Below are positions 26,704 to 34,732 of a stretch of DNA of 64,000 nt, one piece after another. The notes under the pieces were generated by a model that made no database searches, was not told where the DNA came from, and saw only the letters and a list, made by a program, of their open reading frames with translations. Source of the stretch: Flagellimonas sp. 389 (GTDB taxonomy: Bacteria > Bacteroidota > Bacteroidia > Flavobacteriales > Flavobacteriaceae); contig NZ_JAHCMU010000008.1 of NCBI RefSeq assembly GCF_018449435.1, forward strand, positions 62,001 to 126,000, in the 5' to 3' direction. Position 1 is the first letter of the stretch, and each line of letters begins with the position of its first letter. The position numbers and the translations under genes are program-made.

Positions 26704-26793
26704 ATGCCGAGTGGTAAAAAAAGAAAAAGACATAAGGTAGCTACCCACAAGCGTAAAAAGCGCCGTAGAGCTAATCGACACAAGAAAAAGTAG
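26704..26793 (+). CDS. 29-residue basic protein, candidate ribosomal protein bL38
   Basis: The 29 codons from ATG 26704 to TAG 26793 give an extremely basic peptide beginning MPSGKKRKRHKVATHKRKKR: 20 of 29 residues are Lys, Arg or His counting the tail. Composition and size are those of small ribosomal proteins. A novel small protein bL38 was reported from the Flavobacterium johnsoniae 70S ribosome, and this gene may be its counterpart. I assign that from memory of size, composition and lineage, not from an alignment. Its stop codon lies inside the terminator stem. The position between HU and RNase G fits a housekeeping role. Confidence 0.7.
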   Translation: MPSGKKRKRHKVATHKRKKRRRANRHKKK

Positions 26794-26812
26794 TTGTAAC
26801 AACTACTTTTTT
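26785..26812 (+). terminator. Intrinsic terminator of the HU / small basic protein transcript
   Basis: Perfect 12-bp stem AAAAAGTAGTTG / CAACTACTTTTT with a TAA loop and further T residues. It includes the last two sense codons and stop codon of the small gene. Confidence 0.85.
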
Positions 26813-26951
26813 ATTTTCAACACATACGTTCTTTGACATAGAGATTCAAAAAAGAAGAATTTCAATCGGTTTGCAAGAAAACCGATTCTATATATTGTTT
26901 AATCATTTATCCCTTTAGCATAAATTCTGGGATAAATAAAAATCGATTCAG
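26813..26951 (+). promoter_or_regulatory. RNase G leader with two hairpins
   Basis: The 139-nt region before the GTG start of rng contains two hairpins. Hairpin A is AATCGGTTT / AAACCGATT (26864-26872 with 26879-26887, 6-nt loop) and hairpin B is TTTATCCC / GGGATAAA (26906-26913 with 26929-26936, 15-nt loop). Neither is followed by a T-run. RNase E controls its own mRNA through 5'-leader hairpins in E. coli, so an analogous feedback target is plausible. Confidence 0.5.
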
Positions 26952-28499
26952 GTGAATAGAGAATTAATCGTAAGATCTAGTCCTGATGCAGTCGATTTTG
27001 CCTTACTAAAGGATGGAAAACTAATAGAATTACACAAAGACGAGGACGACAACAATTTCTCCGTTGGGGATATCTTCCTAGCGAAGATAAGAAAACCCGT
27101 TACCGGCCTTAATGCGGCATTTGTAAATGTTGGTTATGAAAAAGATGCTTTTCTGCATTATCATGACCTAGGCCCGCAATTGTCCTCCATGTTGCAATTC
27201 ATTAAAAAAGTTAGAACGGGAAAGTTAAAAGACTACTCCCTAAAAGATTTTCCATTTGAAAAAGATATAGACAAGAATGGCAGTATTAACGAGGTTATTA
27301 AGGCCAATCAGTCATTATTGGTACAAATTGTAAAAGAACCCATTTCCACCAAAGGACCAAGAATTAGCTCAGAGCTTTCCTTAGCAGGGCGTTACTTGGT
27401 AATGGTTCCGTTTTCTGACCGTGTTTCCGTATCACAAAAAATAGGAACCAAGGAAGAAAAAGACAGGCTTATACGACTCGTAAAGAGTATAAAGCCAAAG
27501 GGGTTTGGTGTTATCATACGTACCGTCGCAGAAGGCAAGAAAGTTGCAGAACTGGACAAAGATCTTCAGGACTTGTCGTCCAAATGGATGGCAATGTGCA
27601 AGAAATTGCAAAAAGCGCCTCATCCATCCAAAGTACTAGTAGAGCTCAATAGGGCTTCATCCATACTTAGGGATGTGTTCAACGATTCCTTTACGGGAAT
27701 ACATGTTGATGATGAGACACTTTATAATCAAATCAAAGATTATTTACATGAAATCGCCCCACAAAAGGAGTCAATCGTAAAACATTATTCTGGCACATCG
27801 CCCATATTTGAAAAGTTTGGTATTGAACGTCAGATAAAGACCTCCTTCGGAAGAACGGCCTCTATGAGCCGTGGCGCATATCTTGTTATAGAACATACTG
27901 AAGCTTTACATGTAATAGACGTAAACAGTGGCAACCGTTCCAACAAAGCAAAAAACCAAGAAGATACAGCTCTAGAAGTAAATCTATCAGCAGCTTCTGA
28001 AATTGCGAGACAGCTAAGGCTTCGTGATATGGGCGGAATCATTGTAGTGGACTTCATCGATATGATCAAAGGTGATCATAGAAGAAAATTGTTCGACCAT
28101 CTAAGAGATGAAATGAAAGACGATAGGGCTAAACACAAAATATTGCCCCCCAGTAAGTTTGGACTTGTTCAGATTACCAGACAACGGGTTCGTCCAGAAA
28201 TGAATATCAAGACCAGTGAGGTAAATCCCAATGGCTCAGGTGCAGAAGTAGAAGCACCAATCGTATTGATCGATAAAATCAATCACGACCTAGAGCGAAT
28301 CATGAAAGGGAACCAAAAGAACAATAGTATTGTTCTGAATATACATCCCTTCATTGCAGCTTACCTGACCAAAGGTTTCCCATCTCCACGTTATAAGTGG
28401 TTCCTAGAATATAAGAAATGGGTGAAGATTCAACCAAGGGATGCATATACCTACCTTGAATATCGTTTTAAAGACAAGGACGGTAAAACAATTAGATAA
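26952..28499 (+). CDS. rng: Ribonuclease G/E family endoribonuclease
   Basis: A 515-residue Rne/Rng endoribonuclease that cleaves AU-rich single-stranded RNA and matures rRNA. The S1 domain is at about 38-135 (VGDIFLAKIRKPVTGLNAAF), the 5'-sensor/RNase H-like region is in the middle, and the catalytic aspartates are Asp323 (VIDVNSG) and Asp367 (VVDFIDM). The GTG start is supported because MNRELIVRSSPDAVDFALLK is the usual N-terminus. The Zn-link CPxCxG motif of E. coli RNase E/G is absent: the region after RPEMNIKTSEV reads NPNGSG with no cysteine, so dimer or tetramer contacts must differ. There is no long C-terminal degradosome scaffold. Confidence 0.95.
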   Translation: MNRELIVRSSPDAVDFALLKDGKLIELHKDEDDNNFSVGDIFLAKIRKPVTGLNAAFVNVGYEKDAFLHYHDLGPQLSSMLQFIKKVRTGKLKDYSLKDFPFEKDIDKNGSINEVIKANQSLLVQIVKEPISTKGPRISSELSLAGRYLVMVPFSDRVSVSQKIGTKEEKDRLIRLVKSIKPKGFGVIIRTVAEGKKVAELDKDLQDLSSKWMAMCKKLQKAPHPSKVLVELNRASSILRDVFNDSFTGIHVDDETLYNQIKDYLHEIAPQKESIVKHYSGTSPIFEKFGIERQIKTSFGRTASMSRGAYLVIEHTEALHVIDVNSGNRSNKAKNQEDTALEVNLSAASEIARQLRLRDMGGIIVVDFIDMIKGDHRRKLFDHLRDEMKDDRAKHKILPPSKFGLVQITRQRVRPEMNIKTSEVNPNGSGAEVEAPIVLIDKINHDLERIMKGNQKNNSIVLNIHPFIAAYLTKGFPSPRYKWFLEYKKWVKIQPRDAYTYLEYRFKDKDGKTIR

Positions 28500-28503
28500 T
28501 ACC

Positions 28504-28536
28504 AAAGCGGCTCCAGAAATGGTGTCGCTTTTTTTG
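28504..28536 (+). terminator. Intrinsic terminator after rng
   Basis: Stem AAAGCG / CGCTTT extended imperfectly by TCC/GG pairs, then a T-run, starting 5 bp after the rng stop. Confidence 0.7.
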
Positions 28537-28593
28537 TTTTAACTATATTTTTATTTTTTTCGTACATTGAGTTTCTCAGCCAAACCAATTTTA

Positions 28594-29355
28594 ATGCCCG
28601 ACTGTCTTAATTGCCATGAAACCATTTCTAAAGAAGCTTCTTTTTGCCTTCACTGTGGAGCCAAAGTTGTTAAAAACAGAATCACGTTAAAAAGAATATT
28701 GTCCGAAGTCGTCGAAACTATCTTTGGATGGGACAATAAATACTTGTTTACAGCACGATCACTTGTAGTCCGCCCTCATATAGTTCTAGAAGAATATACA
28801 AAAGGAGTCAGAAAAAAATATGTGCATCCTTTTACCTATTTGATTATAGGTGCAACTTTGGTCCTGTTTTCGTTTACATTGTTCCTTGATAATTTTATGG
28901 AACACCTCCAAGCGTTCAGTGAAAAGATGAAAGACTTCTATGGAGGTAATCAATTGAAGAATACTCAAAAAGTAAAAGGGGAGATTATAGAGTATTTCAA
29001 TATCACTACACTGATTCTTATTCCTGTTTATTCTTTGTTTACGTATTTTATTTATCGTAAAACCTATAACTATGCCGAACATCTAGTGTTCAATTCCTAC
29101 ATTCAAGGCACCAGTTTTATCTTTATCTTTATTTTCTTTTATATCAGCTTATTAACACATCCCCTTGTTTACTCTATTACTACATTCATTACTTTCTTTC
29201 TCTACCTTTACAGCTTTGGCAAATTATTTAAACTAGACTTGGGAACTTCCATTTTAAAATTTTTCCTGTTCATCGTTATGTTTACTGCTTTTATTATTAT
29301 TCTATTAGCACTACTCTTTGCTATTGCTTTTCTAATATCCTACTTAAATAATTAA
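28594..29355 (+). CDS. DUF3667 protein with N-terminal zinc ribbon
   Basis: A 253-residue membrane protein. Residues 4-22 hold two CxxC knuckles (CLNCHETISKEASFCLHCG), a probable zinc ribbon. A conserved amphipathic segment then follows (TIFGWDNKYLFTARSLVVRP, YTKGVRKKYVHPFTYLI), and about four to five hydrophobic helices run from residue 75 to the end. This matches DUF3667, whose role is unknown. I chose ATG 28594 over an upstream TTG because the zinc ribbon normally sits at the extreme N-terminus. Its stop overlaps the recX start (TAATG), so the two are translationally coupled. Confidence 0.8.
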   Translation: MPDCLNCHETISKEASFCLHCGAKVVKNRITLKRILSEVVETIFGWDNKYLFTARSLVVRPHIVLEEYTKGVRKKYVHPFTYLIIGATLVLFSFTLFLDNFMEHLQAFSEKMKDFYGGNQLKNTQKVKGEIIEYFNITTLILIPVYSLFTYFIYRKTYNYAEHLVFNSYIQGTSFIFIFIFFYISLLTHPLVYSITTFITFFLYLYSFGKLFKLDLGTSILKFFLFIVMFTAFIIILLALLFAIAFLISYLNN

Positions 29356-29825
29356 TGGGCCCTTCAAAAGCTTATTCAGTAACCGAGGCTACCAGAAAAC
29401 TGGAATCATACTGTGCCTACCAAGAACGTTGTCACAAAGATGTGTATGAAAAATTAAAAGGAATGCGAATGATTCCAGAAGCAATAGACCATATTTTAGC
29501 ACATCTCATACAAGAGAATTATCTAAATGAAGAACGCTTTGCAAAAAGTTTTGCAAGAGGAAAATTCAATATAAAGAAATGGGGGAGAAACAGAATAATT
29601 AACGAACTGAAGTCTCGTCAAATTTCAAAATACAATATAGAAAGTGCTTTAGCCGAAATTGATGATGGTATATATCAAAGTACGCTAGACGAACTAGCAC
29701 AAAAAAGACTCAACCAAATTACAGAGACCAATCCTTTAAAAAAGAAAAAGAAACTAGCCGATTATCTACTCTACCGGGGATGGGAAAGTTATCTGGTCTA
29801 TGAAAAATTAAAGGAACTGATTTAA
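29355..29825 (+). CDS. recX: Regulatory protein RecX
   Basis: A 156-residue RecX, a modulator that inhibits RecA filament activity. It is made of three-helix repeats: YSVTEATRKLESYCAYQERC, LIQENYLNEERFAKSFARGK and WGRNRIINELKSRQISKYNI, with a final repeat ending YLVYEKLKELI. Length is normal. There is no recA in the window. The start overlaps the DUF3667 stop by one base. A short hairpin ATGTTG/CAACAT at 29840-29854 follows but lacks a good T-run on this strand. Confidence 0.92.
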   Translation: MGPSKAYSVTEATRKLESYCAYQERCHKDVYEKLKGMRMIPEAIDHILAHLIQENYLNEERFAKSFARGKFNIKKWGRNRIINELKSRQISKYNIESALAEIDDGIYQSTLDELAQKRLNQITETNPLKKKKKLADYLLYRGWESYLVYEKLKELI

Positions 29826-29901
29826 AATCGACCATGAAAATGTTGGGGCAACATCCAATATTTGCACAATACTCGGATGCTGCCACTTCTCCAGTTGAAA
29901 A

Positions 29902-30624
29902 CTACAATACCAAACTCTTTTTTTCTTCTCTATTTTCCATGGTTACCGCATAAAAACTTTGCGGATATACGTAGTTACTTTCTTCAGGACCATGAATCAT
30001 GATACCCGTTAAGACAGCATAATCGTAAGGCTCCTTCTCAGACACTTGAATAAGCCTTTCCAAATCCTCTACTATTATCTCATGGGCGATTTTAGTTATA
30101 CGCACCAAGTTCGGTTTTTCCCCATATTGAAGTTTCTCAAAAATCTTTGTTTTTAAAATACTTTGTTCAATGTCATCCATATCCAATTGTAAATGCAACT
30201 TTCCATTTCCTATTTCATCAATAATTGCTTCCAAAGCACCACAGGCATGGGAAGCCCCTGATCTACCTTCGCGATACACAATACCTATCTCGCCTTTTTC
30301 GCTTATGGCAATATGTGGCATAGCAATAAAAATATAGCGTTCCAGTCCATCAATGATAGGAGCATGGCTCGATGCAGCAGCAAAACCGGTTTTGCCCAGT
30401 GTTAACGACCCAGCCAAACTCGAAAAGTTAAACACCTCTCCCCACACAAGGTCGGTTTGATCTAAAAGCGGTTTAGTGATTTCATCTCGACATACACTAA
30501 CGCAAGCAAAAGTGTTTTCATTTGTAAAACCCAATGGAGTCAATTTTTCATGGGTTTGATGTATATAATCCTCTAGGGAAATACTCCCGGGAAAATAGTT
30601 GTTCAATGTTGTTTCAAAAGTCAT
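29902..30624 (-). CDS. LCIB-like beta carbonic anhydrase candidate
   Basis: A 240-residue soluble protein. FTNENTFACVSVCRDEITKP (34-52) contains Cys45 and an Arg46/Asp47 pair, SSHAPIIDGLERY contains His87, and SGASHACGALEAIIDEIGNG contains His126 and Cys128. A Cys-His-Cys set plus an Asp/Arg dyad is the zinc-site signature of beta carbonic anhydrases, and the surrounding motifs resemble the LCIB/LCIC limiting-CO2-inducible family rather than classical CxDSR enzymes. The ligand assignment is my inference. It would interconvert CO2 and bicarbonate in the cytoplasm. It is divergent from PEP carboxylase, which consumes bicarbonate. Confidence 0.68.
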   Translation of the reverse strand: MTFETTLNNYFPGSISLEDYIHQTHEKLTPLGFTNENTFACVSVCRDEITKPLLDQTDLVWGEVFNFSSLAGSLTLGKTGFAAASSHAPIIDGLERYIFIAMPHIAISEKGEIGIVYREGRSGASHACGALEAIIDEIGNGKLHLQLDMDDIEQSILKTKIFEKLQYGEKPNLVRITKIAHEIIVEDLERLIQVSEKEPYDYAVLTGIMIHGPEESNYVYPQSFYAVTMENREEKKSLVL

Positions 30625-30961
30625 TTTTTAAAAAAGTATCACTTAATAAATAGCGCTGTTTACAACTTAAAATTATAAAAACCCAAAGTAAAATAGAAGC
30701 CAAATTTTGGTTAAAAATGTTAATAAAAACTAGGGATTGAACGCTATTGAAACTTTTTGGACCAGCTTATTGATATCAGTAAAATTTTTCAACTTGTTGA
30801 GCGACTTTCCTTTATTTTAAACCCTTCGTTATGTTTCCAAAAAAAAAACATAAAACTGATATACATACATATTAAATCCTGATTGATTAGCTAATTTTAT
30901 TACATGGAATTTGCTGAGTAAATTCCTATTGGCAAACATCAATTAAACCTTACAATACCCT
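30625..30961. promoter_or_regulatory. 337-bp divergent intergenic region of carbonic anhydrase and ppc
   Basis: A very AT-rich stretch without a gene. It holds two inverted repeats: TTATGTTT / AAACATAA at 30829-30853 and GGAATTT / AAATTCC at 30906-30926, the latter 35 bp before the ppc start. A TACTTTG-like box faces the carbonic anhydrase gene near 30690. No exact TAnnTTTG promoter was found. The size suggests regulated, possibly coordinated, expression of both genes. Confidence 0.4.
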
Positions 30962-33679
30962 ATGGATAAACAAACACTAGAACTCGAAGGGCTACAAAAA
31001 ATCAGAACAGATTTTACCTATCTCATAGCTACATTCAAAGAAATGCTGGAATCACTTGGCGAAAATGACTTAGCGGCAATGATTCCACTCGAAAATAATC
31101 CATCCCCTAAAAATCAGTCTGGCATTCCAGATGAAAAACTTGCACAGGCGATCGGCATTTGTTTTGAATTACTTAATGCAGTGGAAGAAAACGCAGCCAC
31201 TCAATTTCGTCGAAAAACAGAAACCCAATTCGGTCTGGAAAGTATTCGTGGGTCATGGGGGGAAACTTTGAAATTATGGAATACCTCTGGGATTAAGGAG
31301 CAAGAAATAGCAGACCTATTGCCCAAGATTAAGGTAATGCCCGTACTAACTGCGCATCCTTCAGAAGCAAAACGACTGACCGTATTGGATATACACCGAG
31401 AGCTTTATGTACTATTGGTGAAAAACGAAAATCCCCTTTGGTCCACTTCAGAGCGAGCTTTAATAAAACAAGAGATCAAAAGCTTGTTGGAACGTTGGTG
31501 GCGTACAGGTGAGATATACCTACAAAAACCAAGATTGGAAGATGAACGTAGCAATGTGATGCACTACTTTGAAAACGTATTCCCAGAAGCTTTGCGTTTA
31601 ACCGATCAGCGTTTGAACGATGCTTGGGAGTACATGGGTTTTTCCAAAAAACTTCTGGAACGTCCAGAACAATATCCCAACTTAGCGTTTGGAAGTTGGG
31701 TCGGTGGGGACAGGGATGGACACCCTTACGTGACGCCGGAGTTTACCGCCTCCACCCTTAAACTACATCGATATTCAGCATTGAAAATTATGAGGAAGGA
31801 ACTGGTTCAGTTAGCGAAGGAACTTAGCTTTTCAGAGTATCTTAATAAAGTTCCCTCTGAGTTTCTTGCTGATTTAAACACAAGTGCTAAAAGTTTGGGA
31901 GAAGCTGGTCAGCAGGCCATGGAACGTAATCATTCCGAACCTCTGCGACAGTTCATCAATTTGTTGATTGTTCGCTTGGACAATACCCTAAACGAACGTT
32001 TCGAACTTGGTGAAGAATGTTATTATTCACGACCAGATCATTTAGCTGCTGCGTTAAGAAAGCTAAGGGATGTTCTAATCAGATTAGGGGCAAATAGGAT
32101 TGCTAAAGAATACCTGCTGCCAGTTGAACGGACCCTAAGCTGCTTTGGTTTTCATTTAGCAAAGCTGGACATAAGACAGAATAGTGAATATCATGAAAAA
32201 GCAATTAGTCAGATACTCAAAACTGCTGGCTTTACAGATTTTGACTATTCCAATTGGGATGAAGAAAAAAGATTATCCTTTATTGATCAAGAATTGCAAA
32301 GTAACCGACCTTTTCTTATAGCTGGTACGCCTTGTGGACCAGAAGCAGACAACGTGTTGGGATACTTTAGGGAAGTAAAAAACTATGTAGACCTATACGG
32401 AACAGATGGTATTGGTTCTGTAATCATTAGCATGACCCGAAGCTTGAGCGACTTGCTCGTTGTTCTTCTATTCTTGAGGGAAGTAGGTTTAAAGGATGCT
32501 AAGTTACCCGTAGTACCACTATTGGAAACCATAGATGATTTAGTAGCCGGACCCAAAATATTAGAAGCATTTTTGACCCATTCCATAGTTGAAAAAATGC
32601 GAGAGGGGAAAAAATCGTTTGTACAGGAGGTCATGTTGGGGTATAGTGACAGTAATAAGGATGGTGGTATATTGACCAGTCGATGGACTATCTATAAAGC
32701 AGAGGAAAAACTTACGGAAATGAGTAACCGACTTGGAGTTCAACTTCGTTTTTTCCATGGACGCGGTGGAACTATAAGTAGAGGCGGCGGGAAAATCCAT
32801 CGGTTTTTGGAAAGCATGCCGGCCGGTTCCATGAGCGGACATATTAAAATGACCGTACAAGGTGAAACCATTGCCAATCAATTTGCCAATCGTTTAAATG
32901 CCTGTTACAATCTAGAAATGATGATTTCCGGTACGGCTAGGCAGGCAATGATAGCTGTGGACAAGGATAAAGACGAAAAATTATATGACACCATGGACCG
33001 TCTTGTAGAAATGTCCAGAAGTAATTACAGACAATTGTTGGACCATCCCAAGTTTATAGAATTCTATAGCCAAGCTACTCCTATAGATGTATTGGAACAA
33101 AGTAAGATCGGTTCCAGACCTGCACGGAGAACTGGGCAGAGAACACTCAATGATTTGCGCTCCATACCCTGGGTATTCAGTTGGAATCAATCAAGATTCA
33201 ACCTTAGCGGATGGTTTGGAACCGGCGCAGCTCTTGGCAAGTTTGAAGAGCAGTACCCTAAGGATTTTGAACGCCTAAAAGCTGCTGCTGAAGAATGGCC
33301 CTTTTTAAAATTCGGGCTAATTCAAATTGAAACAAATCTTTTAAGCTCAAATACCGAAATCATGAAGGTGTTTGCCAATCTAGTTGAAAACTCCACCGTA
33401 AGAAGTGAATTAATGTCACTTATTCTGACCGATTATGATGCGTGCTTAAAACAAATCGGGAATCTGATGGGTTCATCCATAGAAAAACGTAGAGTCTCCA
33501 AACTGGAAAACAACAAACTCAGAAAAGAGGCACTAAAAGTATTGCACATGATCCAGATAAAATCGCTCGAAAAATGGCGACAGCAGAAAAGAATCGAACA
33601 ACAAGAGGACAGTCAATTGTTGTTAATGCTTTTATTGTTGGTAAATGCGCTATCCGGCGGTTTAAAAAGTACTGGTTAA
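30962..33679 (+). CDS. ppc: Phosphoenolpyruvate carboxylase
   Basis: A 905-residue PEPC that adds bicarbonate to PEP to make oxaloacetate, the anaplerotic feed of the TCA cycle. The catalytic His132 is in VLTAHPSEAKR, the active-site loop is GYSDSNKDGG, the Arg-rich loop is FHGRGGTISRGGGK (about 600), RLDIRQNSEYH corresponds to KLDIRQNS here, and the protein ends GLKSTG, close to the universal (Q)NTG C-terminus needed for activity. It belongs to the more divergent bacterial branch, as shown by HPSE for HPTE and SNK for SGK. A bicarbonate-generating enzyme is encoded divergently next door. Confidence 0.96.
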   Translation: MDKQTLELEGLQKIRTDFTYLIATFKEMLESLGENDLAAMIPLENNPSPKNQSGIPDEKLAQAIGICFELLNAVEENAATQFRRKTETQFGLESIRGSWGETLKLWNTSGIKEQEIADLLPKIKVMPVLTAHPSEAKRLTVLDIHRELYVLLVKNENPLWSTSERALIKQEIKSLLERWWRTGEIYLQKPRLEDERSNVMHYFENVFPEALRLTDQRLNDAWEYMGFSKKLLERPEQYPNLAFGSWVGGDRDGHPYVTPEFTASTLKLHRYSALKIMRKELVQLAKELSFSEYLNKVPSEFLADLNTSAKSLGEAGQQAMERNHSEPLRQFINLLIVRLDNTLNERFELGEECYYSRPDHLAAALRKLRDVLIRLGANRIAKEYLLPVERTLSCFGFHLAKLDIRQNSEYHEKAISQILKTAGFTDFDYSNWDEEKRLSFIDQELQSNRPFLIAGTPCGPEADNVLGYFREVKNYVDLYGTDGIGSVIISMTRSLSDLLVVLLFLREVGLKDAKLPVVPLLETIDDLVAGPKILEAFLTHSIVEKMREGKKSFVQEVMLGYSDSNKDGGILTSRWTIYKAEEKLTEMSNRLGVQLRFFHGRGGTISRGGGKIHRFLESMPAGSMSGHIKMTVQGETIANQFANRLNACYNLEMMISGTARQAMIAVDKDKDEKLYDTMDRLVEMSRSNYRQLLDHPKFIEFYSQATPIDVLEQSKIGSRPARRTGQRTLNDLRSIPWVFSWNQSRFNLSGWFGTGAALGKFEEQYPKDFERLKAAAEEWPFLKFGLIQIETNLLSSNTEIMKVFANLVENSTVRSELMSLILTDYDACLKQIGNLMGSSIEKRRVSKLENNKLRKEALKVLHMIQIKSLEKWRQQKRIEQQEDSQLLLMLLLLVNALSGGLKSTG

Positions 33680-33717
33680 GATAGAATTCTGTCAATCTAT
33701 TGGACATGTATTGAAGC

Positions 33718-33762
33718 CTTTGGGTGTCGTTATCCATATTGTACCGATGCCCAAAGTTTTTC
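33718..33762 (+). terminator. Intrinsic terminator of ppc
   Basis: Stem CTTTGGGTGTCG / CGATGCCCAAAG (one mismatch region) with a 14-15 nt loop, followed by TTTTTCTTTT, 38 bp after the ppc stop and before the convergent cupin gene. Confidence 0.75.
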
Positions 33763-33802
33763 TTTTACATGAGTAAAAACTGGTCTAACAACATTTAAAA
33801 AT

Positions 33803-34672
33803 CTACTTTTTTACGAATAGACTATGCGTACGCTTTATGGCTTTTTCATTTTTCCAATCTATCCACTTTTGACCTTTAATCCTTCTCATTAGATTATCGA
33901 AGTGCCGCATAAAAAAAATATTATAAACAGCCTTGCTGAAGTTCTTGGGTTTTCTGGCAATAGCTCGCAGACTCATTGAAAAACCCGGAGTTACGTATTT
34001 CATATAATGCCAGTATCCCTCTGGTATGTATAGAACGTTGCCATGCTCTAATTTAGCAGCATATCCTTTGGCGTTCTTCAATGCAGGCCATTTTTTAAAG
34101 TTGGGGTTTGCAAAATCTATGTCTTCCCGTGTTATGAGCGAATGTGGAATCTTGTACAAGAACTTGGTTTCCGACTGTGGAAAAAGTATACATTGCTTTT
34201 CTCCTTCAAAATGGAAATGGAAGATATTGGCCAAATCAATATCATAATGCATGAATGTATGGGAATTTCTTCCTCCAAAGAAGAGCATGGGCAATCCTTT
34301 CATTAATCGCAATCCAAAGTTTGGGTAACTAAAGTCTTTTTGAAGCTGAGGAACTTCCTTTATAACATTCCAAAGAAAAATACGATACTTGGTAGGCTTG
34401 CTTTTTAACAAGTCTATATAATCCCGCATTTTCATTGTAGCATGGGGTTCGTTAAAGCCCTCATCATGTTTTACAGGCCTATCATCATAAAGAGGAACCA
34501 TCTTTTCACCTGCAACCTGTTTAATATACTCTAGGTTCCATTTAGAGTATGCGGGCCAATCTTCAATAAAACTTTCGATTACCACAGGCCTCTGGGGCTT
34601 GAAGTACATAGCGATAAACTCTTTCTTCGAAAGGGTCTTTACACGAGGAATTTGTTCAAGGTTAAGTTCCAA
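33803..34672 (-). CDS. Cupin-8/JmjC-like Fe(II) oxygenase
   Basis: A 289-residue protein of the cupin-like (Cupin_8, JmjC-type) 2-oxoglutarate oxygenase group. The iron facial triad is His142, Asp144 (TFMHYDIDLANIFH) and His222 (PEGYWHYMKYV). RPVVIESFIEDWPAYSKWN near the N-terminus is the usual opening of this family. Such enzymes hydroxylate proteins or small molecules, and the target here is unknown. The basic C-terminal tail (FDNLMRRIKGQKWIDWKNEK) may bind nucleic acid or membrane. It is a single gene, 60 bp upstream of the 3' end of bioB. Confidence 0.85.
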   Translation of the reverse strand: MELNLEQIPRVKTLSKKEFIAMYFKPQRPVVIESFIEDWPAYSKWNLEYIKQVAGEKMVPLYDDRPVKHDEGFNEPHATMKMRDYIDLLKSKPTKYRIFLWNVIKEVPQLQKDFSYPNFGLRLMKGLPMLFFGGRNSHTFMHYDIDLANIFHFHFEGEKQCILFPQSETKFLYKIPHSLITREDIDFANPNFKKWPALKNAKGYAAKLEHGNVLYIPEGYWHYMKYVTPGFSMSLRAIARKPKNFSKAVYNIFFMRHFDNLMRRIKGQKWIDWKNEKAIKRTHSLFVKK

Positions 34673-34732
34673 AATCTCAGGTATTTTGAAACTATAAAAT
34701 TACTAAAAGGTTTTTAAATTGTACCCCTAAGG

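Noticed and set aside
29840-29854. Hairpin ATGTTG/CAACAT between recX and the carbonic anhydrase candidate
   Set aside because: Only six pairs with a poor T-run on both strands; kept as a weak possibility, not listed as a terminator.
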